From the NCBI GenBank assembly GCA_963783245.1, contig CAWAMS010000007.1, positions 124,001-188,000 of the forward strand: a stretch of 64,000 nt of DNA, given 5' to 3'. The position numbers and the translations under genes were made by a program. Under the pieces are notes generated by a model. That model did no database searches, was not told the origin of the DNA, and saw nothing but the letters and a program-made list of their open reading frames with translations. Source of the DNA: Bog-473 sp963783245. Lineage in GTDB: Bacteria; Actinomycetota; Acidimicrobiia; Acidimicrobiales; RAAP-2. Below, piece by piece: positions 17,931 to 26,568 of the stretch (within the stretch, counting starts at the first letter, position 1; each line of letters begins with the position of its first letter).

Positions 17931-18350
17931 ATGCCCATGGGGCCGGTCGAATACATCGTCGTGGGGTTCCCGGAGAATCGGTTCGACGGCACCATCATTC
18001 CGGCGCTCGCCGATCTCGTGGAGCAAGGACTCATCCGTATTCTCGACCTCGTCTTCATCGCCAAAGATGAGGATGGCAACGTCATCGGCTTCGAATACGA
18101 GGACATGCCCGGCGCAGTTGCGGCCCTGGCGGAACTCGACGGTGAGGCAGGCTCGCTTCTGAGCGACGAGGACATCGAAGCGGTGGCGGAGATCCTCGAT
18201 CCAGGCTCGTCGGCTGCGTTGCTCGTCTGGGAGGACGTCTGGGCGACCGAGTTCCAAGAAGCGGTGCGCCGTTGCGGAGGCGAACTGATTACGGGTGGGC
18301 GGGTGCCCGCACTGGTGGTCGACGCCGCTCTGGCGGCGATCGACGGTTGA
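17931..18350 (+). CDS. DUF6325-like (DUF1269-related) protein
   Basis: 139-residue soluble acidic protein. Start VEYIVVGFPENRFDGTIIPA, then RILDLVFIAKDEDGNVIGFE and PGSSAALLVWEDVWATEFQE. This is the layout of small actinobacterial proteins (DUF6325, related to DUF1269) with a ferredoxin-like fold; function unknown. AAGGAGGAG lies eight bases before the ATG at 17931. It is followed after 25 bases by the SHOCT protein, a pairing common in Actinomycetota. Family name given from memory. Confidence 0.75.
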   Translation: MPMGPVEYIVVGFPENRFDGTIIPALADLVEQGLIRILDLVFIAKDEDGNVIGFEYEDMPGAVAALAELDGEAGSLLSDEDIEAVAEILDPGSSAALLVWEDVWATEFQEAVRRCGGELITGGRVPALVVDAALAAIDG

Positions 18351-18375
18351 TCTCGAAAACGAACGGAGAAAGCAC

Positions 18376-18705
18376 ATGATGAGACGCGGAGTAGGACGGG
18401 TCGGCCGACCGGGACTGGTCGGTACCGTCGCACGGACAGCAGTCGTCGCCGGTACCGCGACAGCGGTCGTCGGCGGGGTGTCGCGCCATCAGGCCGCGAA
18501 ATCCCAGCAGGCACAGGATGCGGCTGCCTACCAACAACAGGCGGCGGCGCCGCAACCTGTCTATGTGGAGGCACCTGCCCCTGCAGCGCCGGAAGGCCTC
18601 AGTGCGGACAAGATCAAGATGCTGCAGGATCTCGCCGGACTGAAGGAACAAGGGATCCTCACCGACGAGGAATTCGCGGCGCAGAAGGCCAAAATCCTGG
18701 CCTAA
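18376..18705 (+). CDS. SHOCT domain protein
   Basis: 109 residues. The N-terminal part is small-residue rich and basic (GLVGTVARTAVVAGTATAVV, possibly a membrane-inserting helix), then a Q/A/P-rich linker, then a SHOCT domain: IKMLQDLAGLKEQGILTDEE followed by FAAQKAKILA. It sits directly after the DUF6325-like gene, probably in one operon, and its stop overlaps the stop of the convergent MarC gene by four bases. SHOCT modules mediate oligomerisation; the partner is likely the preceding protein, by context only. Confidence 0.8.
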   Translation: MMRRGVGRVGRPGLVGTVARTAVVAGTATAVVGGVSRHQAAKSQQAQDAAAYQQQAAAPQPVYVEAPAPAAPEGLSADKIKMLQDLAGLKEQGILTDEEFAAQKAKILA

Positions 18706-19340
18706 TGGCCTGACAGGTGGATCACGCCTGCGTCCGACAAACCGTCGAGGACGAGCTGGACGGCGAGCGCTGCGAGGAGAAAGCCGAAGACCTTCTCTGT
18801 GATCAGCATGCGCCCCTCGTCCAGATGCTTGCTGATCCGGTTGGCTGACCGGAAGATGACGAAGTCGAGCGCGAGCACAACGACGAGGGCTCCGAGCACC
18901 ACGCCGAACAACTCCCACGTGTCGGCGTCACCAGAGAGCGTCACAAGGGCGACGATGCCGACCGGGTTCAGGAGGTAGGGCACCGCCAACGGAAAATCGG
19001 CGACCAGCATGGGGTCCTTTTCCTTGAGCGACTCATCCCGTTTCTCCCCCGAGCCCAGCACCATCGTCACCGCGATGATCAACAGCACGACGCCGCCGGC
19101 GATGGAGAGGGCGCCGATCGTGAAGTGCAGGAGCCGGGCCAGGAGCTCACCCAGCAGCAGAAGGAGGACGGCGACGACGCTTGCCGTCGCGAGCATCTTC
19201 TGGGTCACGCGGCCCTTCGTGACGCTGTCCATGTCCGCCGTGATCTCGAGGAACGGCACGAGAGCGATCTTGGGCCCGATGCCGATCAGGAACAGCAAGA
19301 AAACGTCCACGACGAAGCCGACAGTGACGTGTTGCTCCAC
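18702..19340 (-). CDS. MarC family (UPF0056) integral membrane protein
   Basis: 212 residues with six hydrophobic segments. The N-terminal helix reads VGFVVDVFLLFLIGIGPKIA, where P in a GPKI/NP context is typical of MarC. The second half contains ADFPLAVPYLLNPVGIVALV, the repeat of that motif. MarC proteins are poorly understood; the old link with multiple antibiotic resistance is not supported. Convergent with the SHOCT gene. Confidence 0.75.
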   Translation of the reverse strand: MEQHVTVGFVVDVFLLFLIGIGPKIALVPFLEITADMDSVTKGRVTQKMLATASVVAVLLLLLGELLARLLHFTIGALSIAGGVVLLIIAVTMVLGSGEKRDESLKEKDPMLVADFPLAVPYLLNPVGIVALVTLSGDADTWELFGVVLGALVVVLALDFVIFRSANRISKHLDEGRMLITEKVFGFLLAALAVQLVLDGLSDAGVIHLSGH

Positions 19341-19492
19341 TCGCTCATCCCCTCGCCGACGCCCACGTAAGGCCCCACGACGCTACTCGGCGTGTCGCTG
19401 ACCTCGCCAGCCTGCACGAGTGCGGCACGGCATGTGAGGACCCGGGTGTGAGATCATGACACCGACAGCGATCCCCGCAGCTTGGAGGCCGG

Positions 19493-20305
19493 ATGCACCC
19501 CACTGTCGCGCCGATCACGCCGAACATCGGCGCCGAAATAACCGGTATCTCCGGACATGCTTTCGTCGACCCTGACGTCGCCGCCGAGGCCCAGCGCCTG
19601 CTCGATGGGCGCGGCGTCCTCGTCTATCGCGAGGCGAACATCGCGGATGAGGACTTGAGCGCATTCACCCGTCTGCTCGGGCCGGTGCACGAGTTTCCGG
19701 AGGTCTCGGTGGTCAGCCTCGATCCCGAGATGAGCAAATCGGCGGCGGTACAGCGCGGGACGTTCCAGTGGCACATCGACGGCACGATGGTCGAGTACCC
19801 CCACCAGATCACGCTGCTTTCCTGCCTGGAGCCGGCCAATGACGGCAGCGGCGACACGGAATTCGCCAACACCTATGCCGCGTACGACGCGTTGAGTGAG
19901 GGGGAGAAGGCGGAGCTCGAAGGACTGCAGGTCCGCTACAGCTACCTGAACCGGATCCGACTCCGACAGGGGTTCATGACCCCCGAGGCCATCGAGACCT
20001 ACAAGAAGATGCCGCCGCGCGATCGTTCGCTCATCTGGACGCATCGCACGGGTCGCAAGTCGATGTTGCTCGGCTCGCAGGCCGGTGAGGTCATCGGCTG
20101 GCCGCTGGACAAAGGCGAGGAACTTCTCGGAAGGCTTCTCGAGTGGGCCACCCAACCACGCTTCGCCATGCGGCATCACTGGGAGCGCGGGGACCTCGTG
20201 CTGTGGGACAACACGGGCATTCTGCACAGGGCCCATCAGTACGAGGTCGAGTCGGGCCGCTTGATGCACCGCACGACCGTCGACAGCGAGCGCCCCGCGG
20301 CGTAG
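19493..20305 (+). CDS. TauD/TfdA family Fe(II)/2-oxoglutarate dioxygenase
   Basis: 270-residue double-stranded beta-helix dioxygenase. Iron ligands are His94 and Asp96 in FQWHIDGTMV and the distal His245 in NTGILHRAHQ; Arg260 (RLMHRTTV) fits the 2-oxoglutarate-binding arginine, 15 residues after the distal His as in TauD. Family members hydroxylate sulfonates, phenoxyacids, carnitine or similar small acids; the substrate is not deducible. The NTF2-like gene begins six bases downstream, so they are probably cotranscribed. Confidence 0.87.
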   Translation: MHPTVAPITPNIGAEITGISGHAFVDPDVAAEAQRLLDGRGVLVYREANIADEDLSAFTRLLGPVHEFPEVSVVSLDPEMSKSAAVQRGTFQWHIDGTMVEYPHQITLLSCLEPANDGSGDTEFANTYAAYDALSEGEKAELEGLQVRYSYLNRIRLRQGFMTPEAIETYKKMPPRDRSLIWTHRTGRKSMLLGSQAGEVIGWPLDKGEELLGRLLEWATQPRFAMRHHWERGDLVLWDNTGILHRAHQYEVESGRLMHRTTVDSERPAA

Positions 20306-20311
20306 GAACGG

Positions 20312-20764
20312 ATGAACAAGGCACTCGAAGGTGACGCCGTGACGAGGGCCCGGATCCGGGAGCACTGGGATGCTTCCGAGCGCGGGGACGGCGACACGGA
20401 GCACGCGATCTACGCGGCAGACGCCACCTTGGACTACCCGCAGTCCGGCGAGCGCTTCAGGGGCCGGGCCAAGATCCGCGCCCAGCGCGGTGGGCATCCC
20501 GCCGAGCGCCACTTCGCAGTGCGCCGGATCCAGGGCGGTGGCGACCTCTGGGTGAGTGAATGCGTGATCACCTATGACGGCGCCCCCACCTACTCGGTCA
20601 GCATCATGGAGTTCCGCGACGGTTCCGTCACGCACGAGACCCAGTACTTCGCCGACCCTTTCGCCGCGGCGCCCGGGCGTGCCGCCCTGGCTGAGCCGAT
20701 ACCCGCCGTCGATCCACCCGCCGTCGATCCACCCGCCGTCGATCCACCCGCCGTCGATCCATAG
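20312..20764 (+). CDS. NTF2/SnoaL-like protein with repetitive C-terminus
   Basis: 150 residues, cone-shaped NTF2-like fold: REHWDASERGDGDTEHAIYA, ATLDYPQSGERFRGRAKIRA and GAPTYSVSIMEFRDGSVTHE with QYFADPF. Such proteins are ligand-binding or act as isomerases; here it follows a dioxygenase and may handle its substrate or product. The natural family end would be near YFADPF; beyond it come GRAALAEPI and four copies of PAVDP, encoded by a perfect 15-bp repeat that may have slipped. Alternatively an indel near 20675 changed the frame before the true end. Confidence 0.75.
   Translation: MNKALEGDAVTRARIREHWDASERGDGDTEHAIYAADATLDYPQSGERFRGRAKIRAQRGGHPAERHFAVRRIQGGGDLWVSECVITYDGAPTYSVSIMEFRDGSVTHETQYFADPFAAAPGRAALAEPIPAVDPPAVDPPAVDPPAVDP
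20702..20761 (+). repeat. Perfect 15-bp tandem repeat, four copies
   Basis: CCCGCCGTCGATCCA repeated four times without mismatch at 20702, 20717, 20732 and 20747, followed by the stop TAG. It encodes PAVDP repeats and keeps frame when units are gained or lost, so it is a potential length-variable tail. Confidence 0.9.
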
Positions 20765-20806
20765 CTTCCGTGGGAGGGCGAGCGGCCCCCCGGTACAGTC
20801 GACGGA

Positions 20807-23800
20807 GTGCTCGCCGTCCATCTCCTCTGGACCGAAGACGACGGTGGCGGTTTCTTCCTGTGGGCCGAGGACAGCGACAGGGCGTTGACCGGTCCGGCCA
20901 CGCGCGGCCGGAGTCCGGTCGTACCCCTGCCGCGGCCGCATCCGTTCACCGCCTCCGGGTCGCGCCTGAGTACCGCGGTCACCGACGCGGCCCCCTCCCT
21001 TTACGCGGCAGTGGCAGGAGCAGTGGAACGGACGCGCGTCGTCTGGCTGCCGGGGAAGGCCCACGCCCCCCACCCCTCACCCGAACTCATACGGGGCGAA
21101 GGTGTGACCCGGATGAGCAGACAGGCGCCCAGGCTCTGGCCCTTCGAAGTGACGGCCCTCAGCGTCAGCCCCTCGGCTGCGCTCGATGTCGCCCTTGCCT
21201 TGAGGTTGGTGGCATCACCCGAGCTGCATCCCGGCGCCTCGGTGTCGCCGTTCTCCGCCCTGGCCGCCTTGGCCCTGGAGATCGTGGCCGCCGGGAGGGT
21301 GCTCCCGAATCTCAGGTCCGCACCGTGTGGATACGAGGCCCGATGGGAGCCCCTGATGAACGGAGCCGACGACGAACGCGTGCGGACCGTGACCCGTTCG
21401 CTGCCTCCGGTCTGCCGCGCACTCACCGCCGAGGGTGTTCCCGCAGAAGGGATCGTCCACCACGCCCTGGACGCGTTCGTCGACGCTGTGTGCCGAGAAT
21501 CGCTGGCCGGTTCCAGGCGCCCTCTGATCCGCGTGCCTCGTCCGGGGACCGACCACACGCCGACGGCGGCGGAGTCGTGGCTGACGGCTCTCTCCTCCCC
21601 GTCGCCCCACGTGATCGCCGAGGTGGGCGAGCTCGCCAAACTGGAGCACCTCATCGGGGAATGGCGTGCCGATGCGGCTGCACGGGGCGGGTCCTGGAGG
21701 TTGTGCCTCCGCCTGCAAGAGCCGGCGCCGGGCGATGACGGTGACCACGCAGTCAACGGCGAGTCACCAGGCCAGTCGCCCGAATCGGCGTGGCATCTGG
21801 AGCTCCTCCTGCAGGCCACCGACGATCTCAGCCTGGTGGTCAGTGCCGAAGAGGTCTGGCGGGCAGGCGACCAATTGCAGCGCGCCAGCCGCTCGCTCAG
21901 TGATCCCCATGAGATTTTCCTGGCCGAGCTGGGTCGGGCGGTTCGCATCTATCCCGCCCTGGGAGAAGCGCTACGCCAGCCCACGCCGACGGGTCTCGCT
22001 GCTGGATCTGGGTGGCGCCCACAGCTTCTTGGTCGCACGCCGCACCGGCCCTCGAAGTGGCCGGTTTCGGCGTGCTCCTGCCGTCGTGGTGGGGGCGGCC
22101 CCAGGCCCGGCTGGGGGTTCGGCTCAAGGCCTCGGCATCCTCGACTTCATCCCGGGGTGCCGGCTCGGGTGGTCTGCTCAGTCAGGACGGCCTCTGCGCC
22201 TTCGACTGGGAGGCCGCCCTGGGCGAACAACAGATCGACCAGGCCGAGTTGCTCCGCCTGGCCAAGCTGAAGGCACCGCTCGTCAACGTCCGCGGCCAGT
22301 GGATGGAGTTCCGCCCGGGCGAGGTCGACCGTCTGGTCCGCTTCTTGCAGGCGCAGCCCAAGACGAGAGCCGACCGCACGATGACCATCGGCGAAGTGCT
22401 CCAAGTGGCGGCGGGCGTCGGTCCCGACCCCGGTGTCACGATGCTCGGCATCTCGGCGGAAGGGCAACTGGGGGCATTGCTGCGCGGCGAGCTGGAAGGC
22501 ACGCTCGACGTGCGGTCGACGCCCGAGGGTTTCGTCGGCGAACTACGTCCCTACCAACAGCGGGGGGTGGCCTGGCTCAAGATGTTGGAGCGCCTGGGGC
22601 TGGGTGCCTGCCTGGCCGACGACATGGGACTCGGCAAGACGGCGACCGTGCTGGCCCTTCTGCAGGACGAACACCTGACCAAGGGCCGGGGTGCGGCCCG
22701 TGGGCCCACGCTCGTCATCTGCCCGACATCGGTGGCCGGCAACTGGGCGCGCGAGTCCGAGCGCTTCACGCCTGAGCTCTCGGTAATGATGCATCACGGC
22801 GCCACACGGTCCCGGGAAGCGACCTTCGAGAAGCTGGCCGGAGCCGCCGACATCGTGATCACCACCTACGCCCTGGCGACCCGGGACAAGGCCGTGCTCT
22901 GGCCAAGGTGCCGTGGCGGCGCATCGTCCTCGACGAGGCCCAGAACGTGAAGAACCCTGAAGCCAAGCAGACCAAAGCTGTCCGCTCCCTGCCGTCGCCC
23001 CGCAAGGTCGCGCTCACCGGCACACCGGTCGAGAACCACCTGGGCGAGCTGTGGTCGATCATGGAGATTCTCAACCCCGCGCTGCTCGGGTCGGCGGCAT
23101 CGTTCCGGCAGCGTTTCGTCATCCCGATCGAGCGCTTCCGCGATGAGGAGGCGGCGGAACAGCTGCGGTCGCTCACCCGCCCCTTCATTTTGCGGCGGCT
23201 CAAGACGGACCGGACCATCGTCCCGGACCTGCCCGAGAAGATGGAGATGAACGAGCTGTGCACCCTCACCAAGGAACAGGTGACGCTCTACCAAGCGGTG
23301 GTGGACGACATGATGCGCCGCATCGAGGAGGCCGAGGGCATCGCCCGGAAGGGCCTGGTACTGACCGCCATGCTGCGGCTCAAGCAGGTCTGCAACCACC
23401 CCGCGCAGTTTCTCGGCGATGGCTCAGCACTCGCCGGCCGCTCGGGCAAACTCGAGCGCGCCGCGGAAATCCTCGACGAGGTCCTCGATTCGGGCGAACG
23501 GGCACTGGTCTTCACGCAGTTCGCCGAAATGGGCTCCCTCCTCGTCGACTATCTGTCGGCACGTTTCGGGCGCCGGATCTCCTATCTCCATGGCGGGGTT
23601 CCCCGCAATCAGCGCGACACCATGGTGACCGAGTTCCAGGATCCGCAGATCGACGTCCCCCTCATGGTGCTCTCCCTCAAAGCCGGTGGGACCGGTCTCA
23701 ACCTGACCGCCGCCAACCATGTGATCCACTTCGACCGCTGGTGGAACCCGGCCGTCGAGAACCAGGCCACCGACCGGGCCTTTCGCATCGGCCAGCGCAA

Positions 23801-23987
23801 GGATGTCCTGGTGCGCAAGCTGGTCTGTGCCGGCACGCTCGAAGACAGGATCGACCAGCTGATCGCGTCCAAGCGCGACCTGGCCGATCGGGTGGTGGGA
23901 GCAGGTGAAGGCTGGCTCACCGAACTGTCGACGGACGACCTGGCCGACGTGTTGCGCCTCTCGGCCGAAGTGGCGGTGGGCACGTGA
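20807..23987 (+). CDS. SNF2-family DEAD/DEAH helicase (HelZ-like), about three frameshifts
   Basis: About 1060 residues if repaired. The N-terminal half is the actinobacterial SNF2-associated domain (RLWPFEVTALSVSPSAALDV onward; EVAGFGVLLPSWWGRPQARL). The ATPase core has GELRPYQQRGVAWLKMLERL, Walker A DDMGLGKT, IVLDEAQN (DEAQ box), ALTGTPVENHLGELWSI, FILRRLKTDR, RALVFTQFAEMGSLL, LSLKAGGTGLNLTAAN and DRWWNPAVENQATDRAFRIG. Frame changes occur near 21990, 22045 and 22905, and every join restores conserved sequence. Start GTG at 20807. The final four bases overlap the SWIM gene. Domain order resembles mycobacterial HelZ. Predicted dsDNA translocase in repair or remodelling, with the SWIM protein as partner. 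Confidence 0.85.
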
Positions 23988-25190
23988 GCCCTCCGCGCAA
24001 GAAGCCGGGGTCTCCCCGCAAGGCCAATCGCAACCACACGTCGGCTGCCGCAGTCGGCGACCTCCAGGCGCTGGTCGATCAGGTCCAGGCGCTCCGGCGC
24101 CGCCACAAGGCGCAGCCCTCCGCCCAGAGCGCGGCGGAACTGTCCCGGCTCCGCGAGCGTCTGCTCGAGGCCCTCGACCTCAACGAGGACGACACCTCCG
24201 GGGGAGACGACGTGGAGAACGCCGGCGAGTTTCTCGACGATGACGATTTCGGTTATGCCGACGACGACGAGATGTGGGAAGAGGACGAGTCGGGCGAGTG
24301 GAGGTCCCGGAGGGACTGGTCCCGGTTCACGCCCGCCAAGCGGATCCCCGTCGACGACGGCTCTGGAACTGCGCAGCCGACGTGGCGCCATCGGTGAGAG
24401 CTGGTGGTCCCGGCGCTTCCTCTCTGCGGTCGAGTCCATCCTCACGGGCGGCCGTCTCACCCGGGGCCGGACGTATGCCCGCCAGGGACAGGTGATCGAC
24501 CTGGGGATCGGCGCCGGCCTGGTCGTAGCCCAGGTCCAGGGCACGCGGCGCACCCCGTACGGGGTGCAGATAACGATGCCGGCCGCGAGCGACGAGCGAT
24601 GGGCGGCCATCGTCGAAACGCTCGCCGGCCAGGCCGGGTACGCCGCACGCCTGTTGGCCGGAGAGTTGCCGCACGAGATTGAGGACGTCTTCGCGCAGGC
24701 CGGGGTGGCGCTGTTCCCCGAGCGCGGATCCCACCTGATCACGACCTGCACGTGTCCCGACTGGGCCACACCGTGCAAGCACGCCGCCGCCGTCTGTTAC
24801 CTCATGGCCGAGGCGTTCGACGACGACCCCTTCTTGCTGCTCGCCTTCCGGGGGCGCGAACGCGAAGCGCTGCTCGCCGAGTTACGGGCGCGTCGCGGCT
24901 CCCCGGTCGAGGGTGGGGACAGCGGGGACGTTCCCTCCTCGGGCCCGGTCGTGCCCGACGTCCCCCTTTCCGAAGAGCTCGCGACGTTCTGGCAGGCCGG
25001 CGCAGACCTGGCCGGGGTCCACTGCCTCCCTCGGGCGGCGGAGGTACCCGGAGCGGTGTTGCGTCTGCTTCCCCGTGGGGTGCTGGCGGTACGTGGTCGA
25101 GAAGTCGCCGATCTCCTCGAAGCTGCCTACGAACGGTTGGCCGCCGAGGGGGAGGCGCGTGCGTTTGCCGGCACACCCTCGCGCCCGTGA
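23984..25190 (+). CDS. SWIM zinc-finger protein, one frameshift
   Basis: About 401 residues. An N-terminal extension is basic (PPRKKPGSPRKANRNHTSAA), then very acidic (about residues 65-110, runs of D and E). The conserved SWIM-protein body then starts SRFTPAKRIPVDDG, where the frame breaks near 24360, and continues RSRRGAIGESWWSRRFLSAV, GGRLTRGRTYARQGQVIDLG and GELPHEIEDVFAQAGVALFP. The zinc ligands are in CTCPDWATPCKHAAAVCYLM (CxCx6CxH... pattern). Start GTG at 23984 overlaps the helicase stop (GTGA). SWIM proteins paired with SNF2 helicases are widespread; a DNA-binding subunit is likely. Confidence 0.82.
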
Positions 25191-25204
25191 GGTGCGCCAT
25201 ATCC

Positions 25205-26545
25205 CTACGTCGATTCCCAGTACCAGGTGCCGTTCTCGTCCTCGCAGGTGATGGTCAGCCCGTCCCCGGCCCGGCCGCTCGCCCCATGATCGTCGTCCCG
25301 GCAGTATTCACCCGGCTCGTAGCACCCACCTTCGTTGTCGATCGGCGTGCAACCCGCCGTGGTGGTACCGGCAGATGTCGGTACCGACGAGAAGGGCGTG
25401 GTCGCGGCCGGCGGTGACGTGCTCGTCGCCTGCCGCGGCTGTCCGTTCGCGACATCGGTCGAGAGGGCGCTGTTCAACGGCCTGAGAACACCGGCCGACG
25501 AGGTGATGAGGCCCAACTCGCGGTTGTCGTCCAGGCTCGCGGTCGAGAAGTTCTCCGAACCCACGAAGGCCTTCGTGCTGTCGACGTCGATGACCTTGGC
25601 GTGGATGTACAGAGCCGACGAGGTGTCGGGGTACAGCACCACATGGACCCCGGCGGCAGCCAGTTGTGAGAATGCCGCATCCCACTCCGCGTCCGCCGTC
25701 ATCACCACGGTGATGTCAACGCCCCTCCGGGCGTCGGACTCGAGTGCGTCCTCGATCGGGGTGGAGTCCATTTCCTCGTTCTCCACCACGACGCTGCGGG
25801 TGGCCGAGTTGATGAGCGCGGCGAGCTCGGGCTCAGACCCGGGGCTCCAGACGAGGTCCACCCCCGGCGGACCCGACGCCGGAACCGCACCCGACCAGTC
25901 CGTGGCGAAAACCGACTCGATGGCCGCCACATCGGCGGCCTGGTCGTCCATCACCACGAAGTCCCGAGTCGTCGCGTAGTACTGCGGCGTGAGGTTGCCG
26001 GTCATGATGGCGGATTCGGCACCGTCGACCGTGATGGTCTTCTGATGGAAGATCTCCGCGTCATTCGCCCAGGCGACGGGTACGCCGCCCGAGGACAGGG
26101 TCGAGTACGCGGCCTGGTTGACCGACCCCCCGCTGTAGTCGCGGTCGAGGAGGACCCTGACCCGGACGCCCCTGCGGTGGTCTGCGATCAGGATCTGCTC
26201 GGCCGCCGTGTCCGACAACTCGTACATCGTCATATCGAGGCTCTGTCTGGCCGAGGACATGAGGTCGTAGAGGGCCGTGGTACCGGCTTGCGGCTCGACC
26301 AACAGCGACAGTGCCGCCGGCGCCGTCGTGGTCGGGGTAACAGTGGTGGTGCTGGTGGGAACGACGGGTGACGCCGATGTCGTCCTGCCGCTCCTACCCG
26401 TACTCGTCGAGGGGGAGGTGCTCCGGGGTGCGGCCGGAGTGGAACATCCGGCGATCGAGAATGCGACAGCCACCACAACGATGAGCACGGAAGTTCCCGA
26501 CCGGACCCTCGGTCCACGTGACCTGTCCATACCTCGCCTGCTCAT
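25205..26545 (-). CDS. Secreted phospholipase D-like lipoprotein
   Basis: About 446 residues. Signal sequence with lipobox: TSVLIVVVAVAFSIAGCSTP, lipidated Cys near residue 35. A Thr/Ser/Pro-rich linker follows. Two HKD half-sites are visible: FHQKTITVDGAESAIMTGNL (HxK...GS/N type) and YIHAKVIDVDSTKAFVGSEN, giving a complete PLD active-site pair. The C-terminus after about residue 375 is Thr-rich, then cysteine-containing (CTPIDNEGGCYEPGEYC), like short secreted repeat tails. Substrate may be phospholipid or nucleic acid. Start at 26545 or 26530 (MDRSRG); neither has a strong ribosome site. It lies 23 bases after the SbcC-like gene. Confidence 0.8.
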   Translation of the reverse strand: MSRRGMDRSRGPRVRSGTSVLIVVVAVAFSIAGCSTPAAPRSTSPSTSTGRSGRTTSASPVVPTSTTTVTPTTTAPAALSLLVEPQAGTTALYDLMSSARQSLDMTMYELSDTAAEQILIADHRRGVRVRVLLDRDYSGGSVNQAAYSTLSSGGVPVAWANDAEIFHQKTITVDGAESAIMTGNLTPQYYATTRDFVVMDDQAADVAAIESVFATDWSGAVPASGPPGVDLVWSPGSEPELAALINSATRSVVVENEEMDSTPIEDALESDARRGVDITVVMTADAEWDAAFSQLAAAGVHVVLYPDTSSALYIHAKVIDVDSTKAFVGSENFSTASLDDNRELGLITSSAGVLRPLNSALSTDVANGQPRQATSTSPPAATTPFSSVPTSAGTTTAGCTPIDNEGGCYEPGEYCRDDDHGASGRAGDGLTITCEDENGTWYWEST

Positions 26546-26568
26546 GAACGTGTGGGTGAGGAGGGAGA

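Noticed and set aside
20702..20761. Tandem repeat considered as a CRISPR fragment
   Set aside because: 15-bp units without spacers, inside a coding frame; no cas genes in the window.
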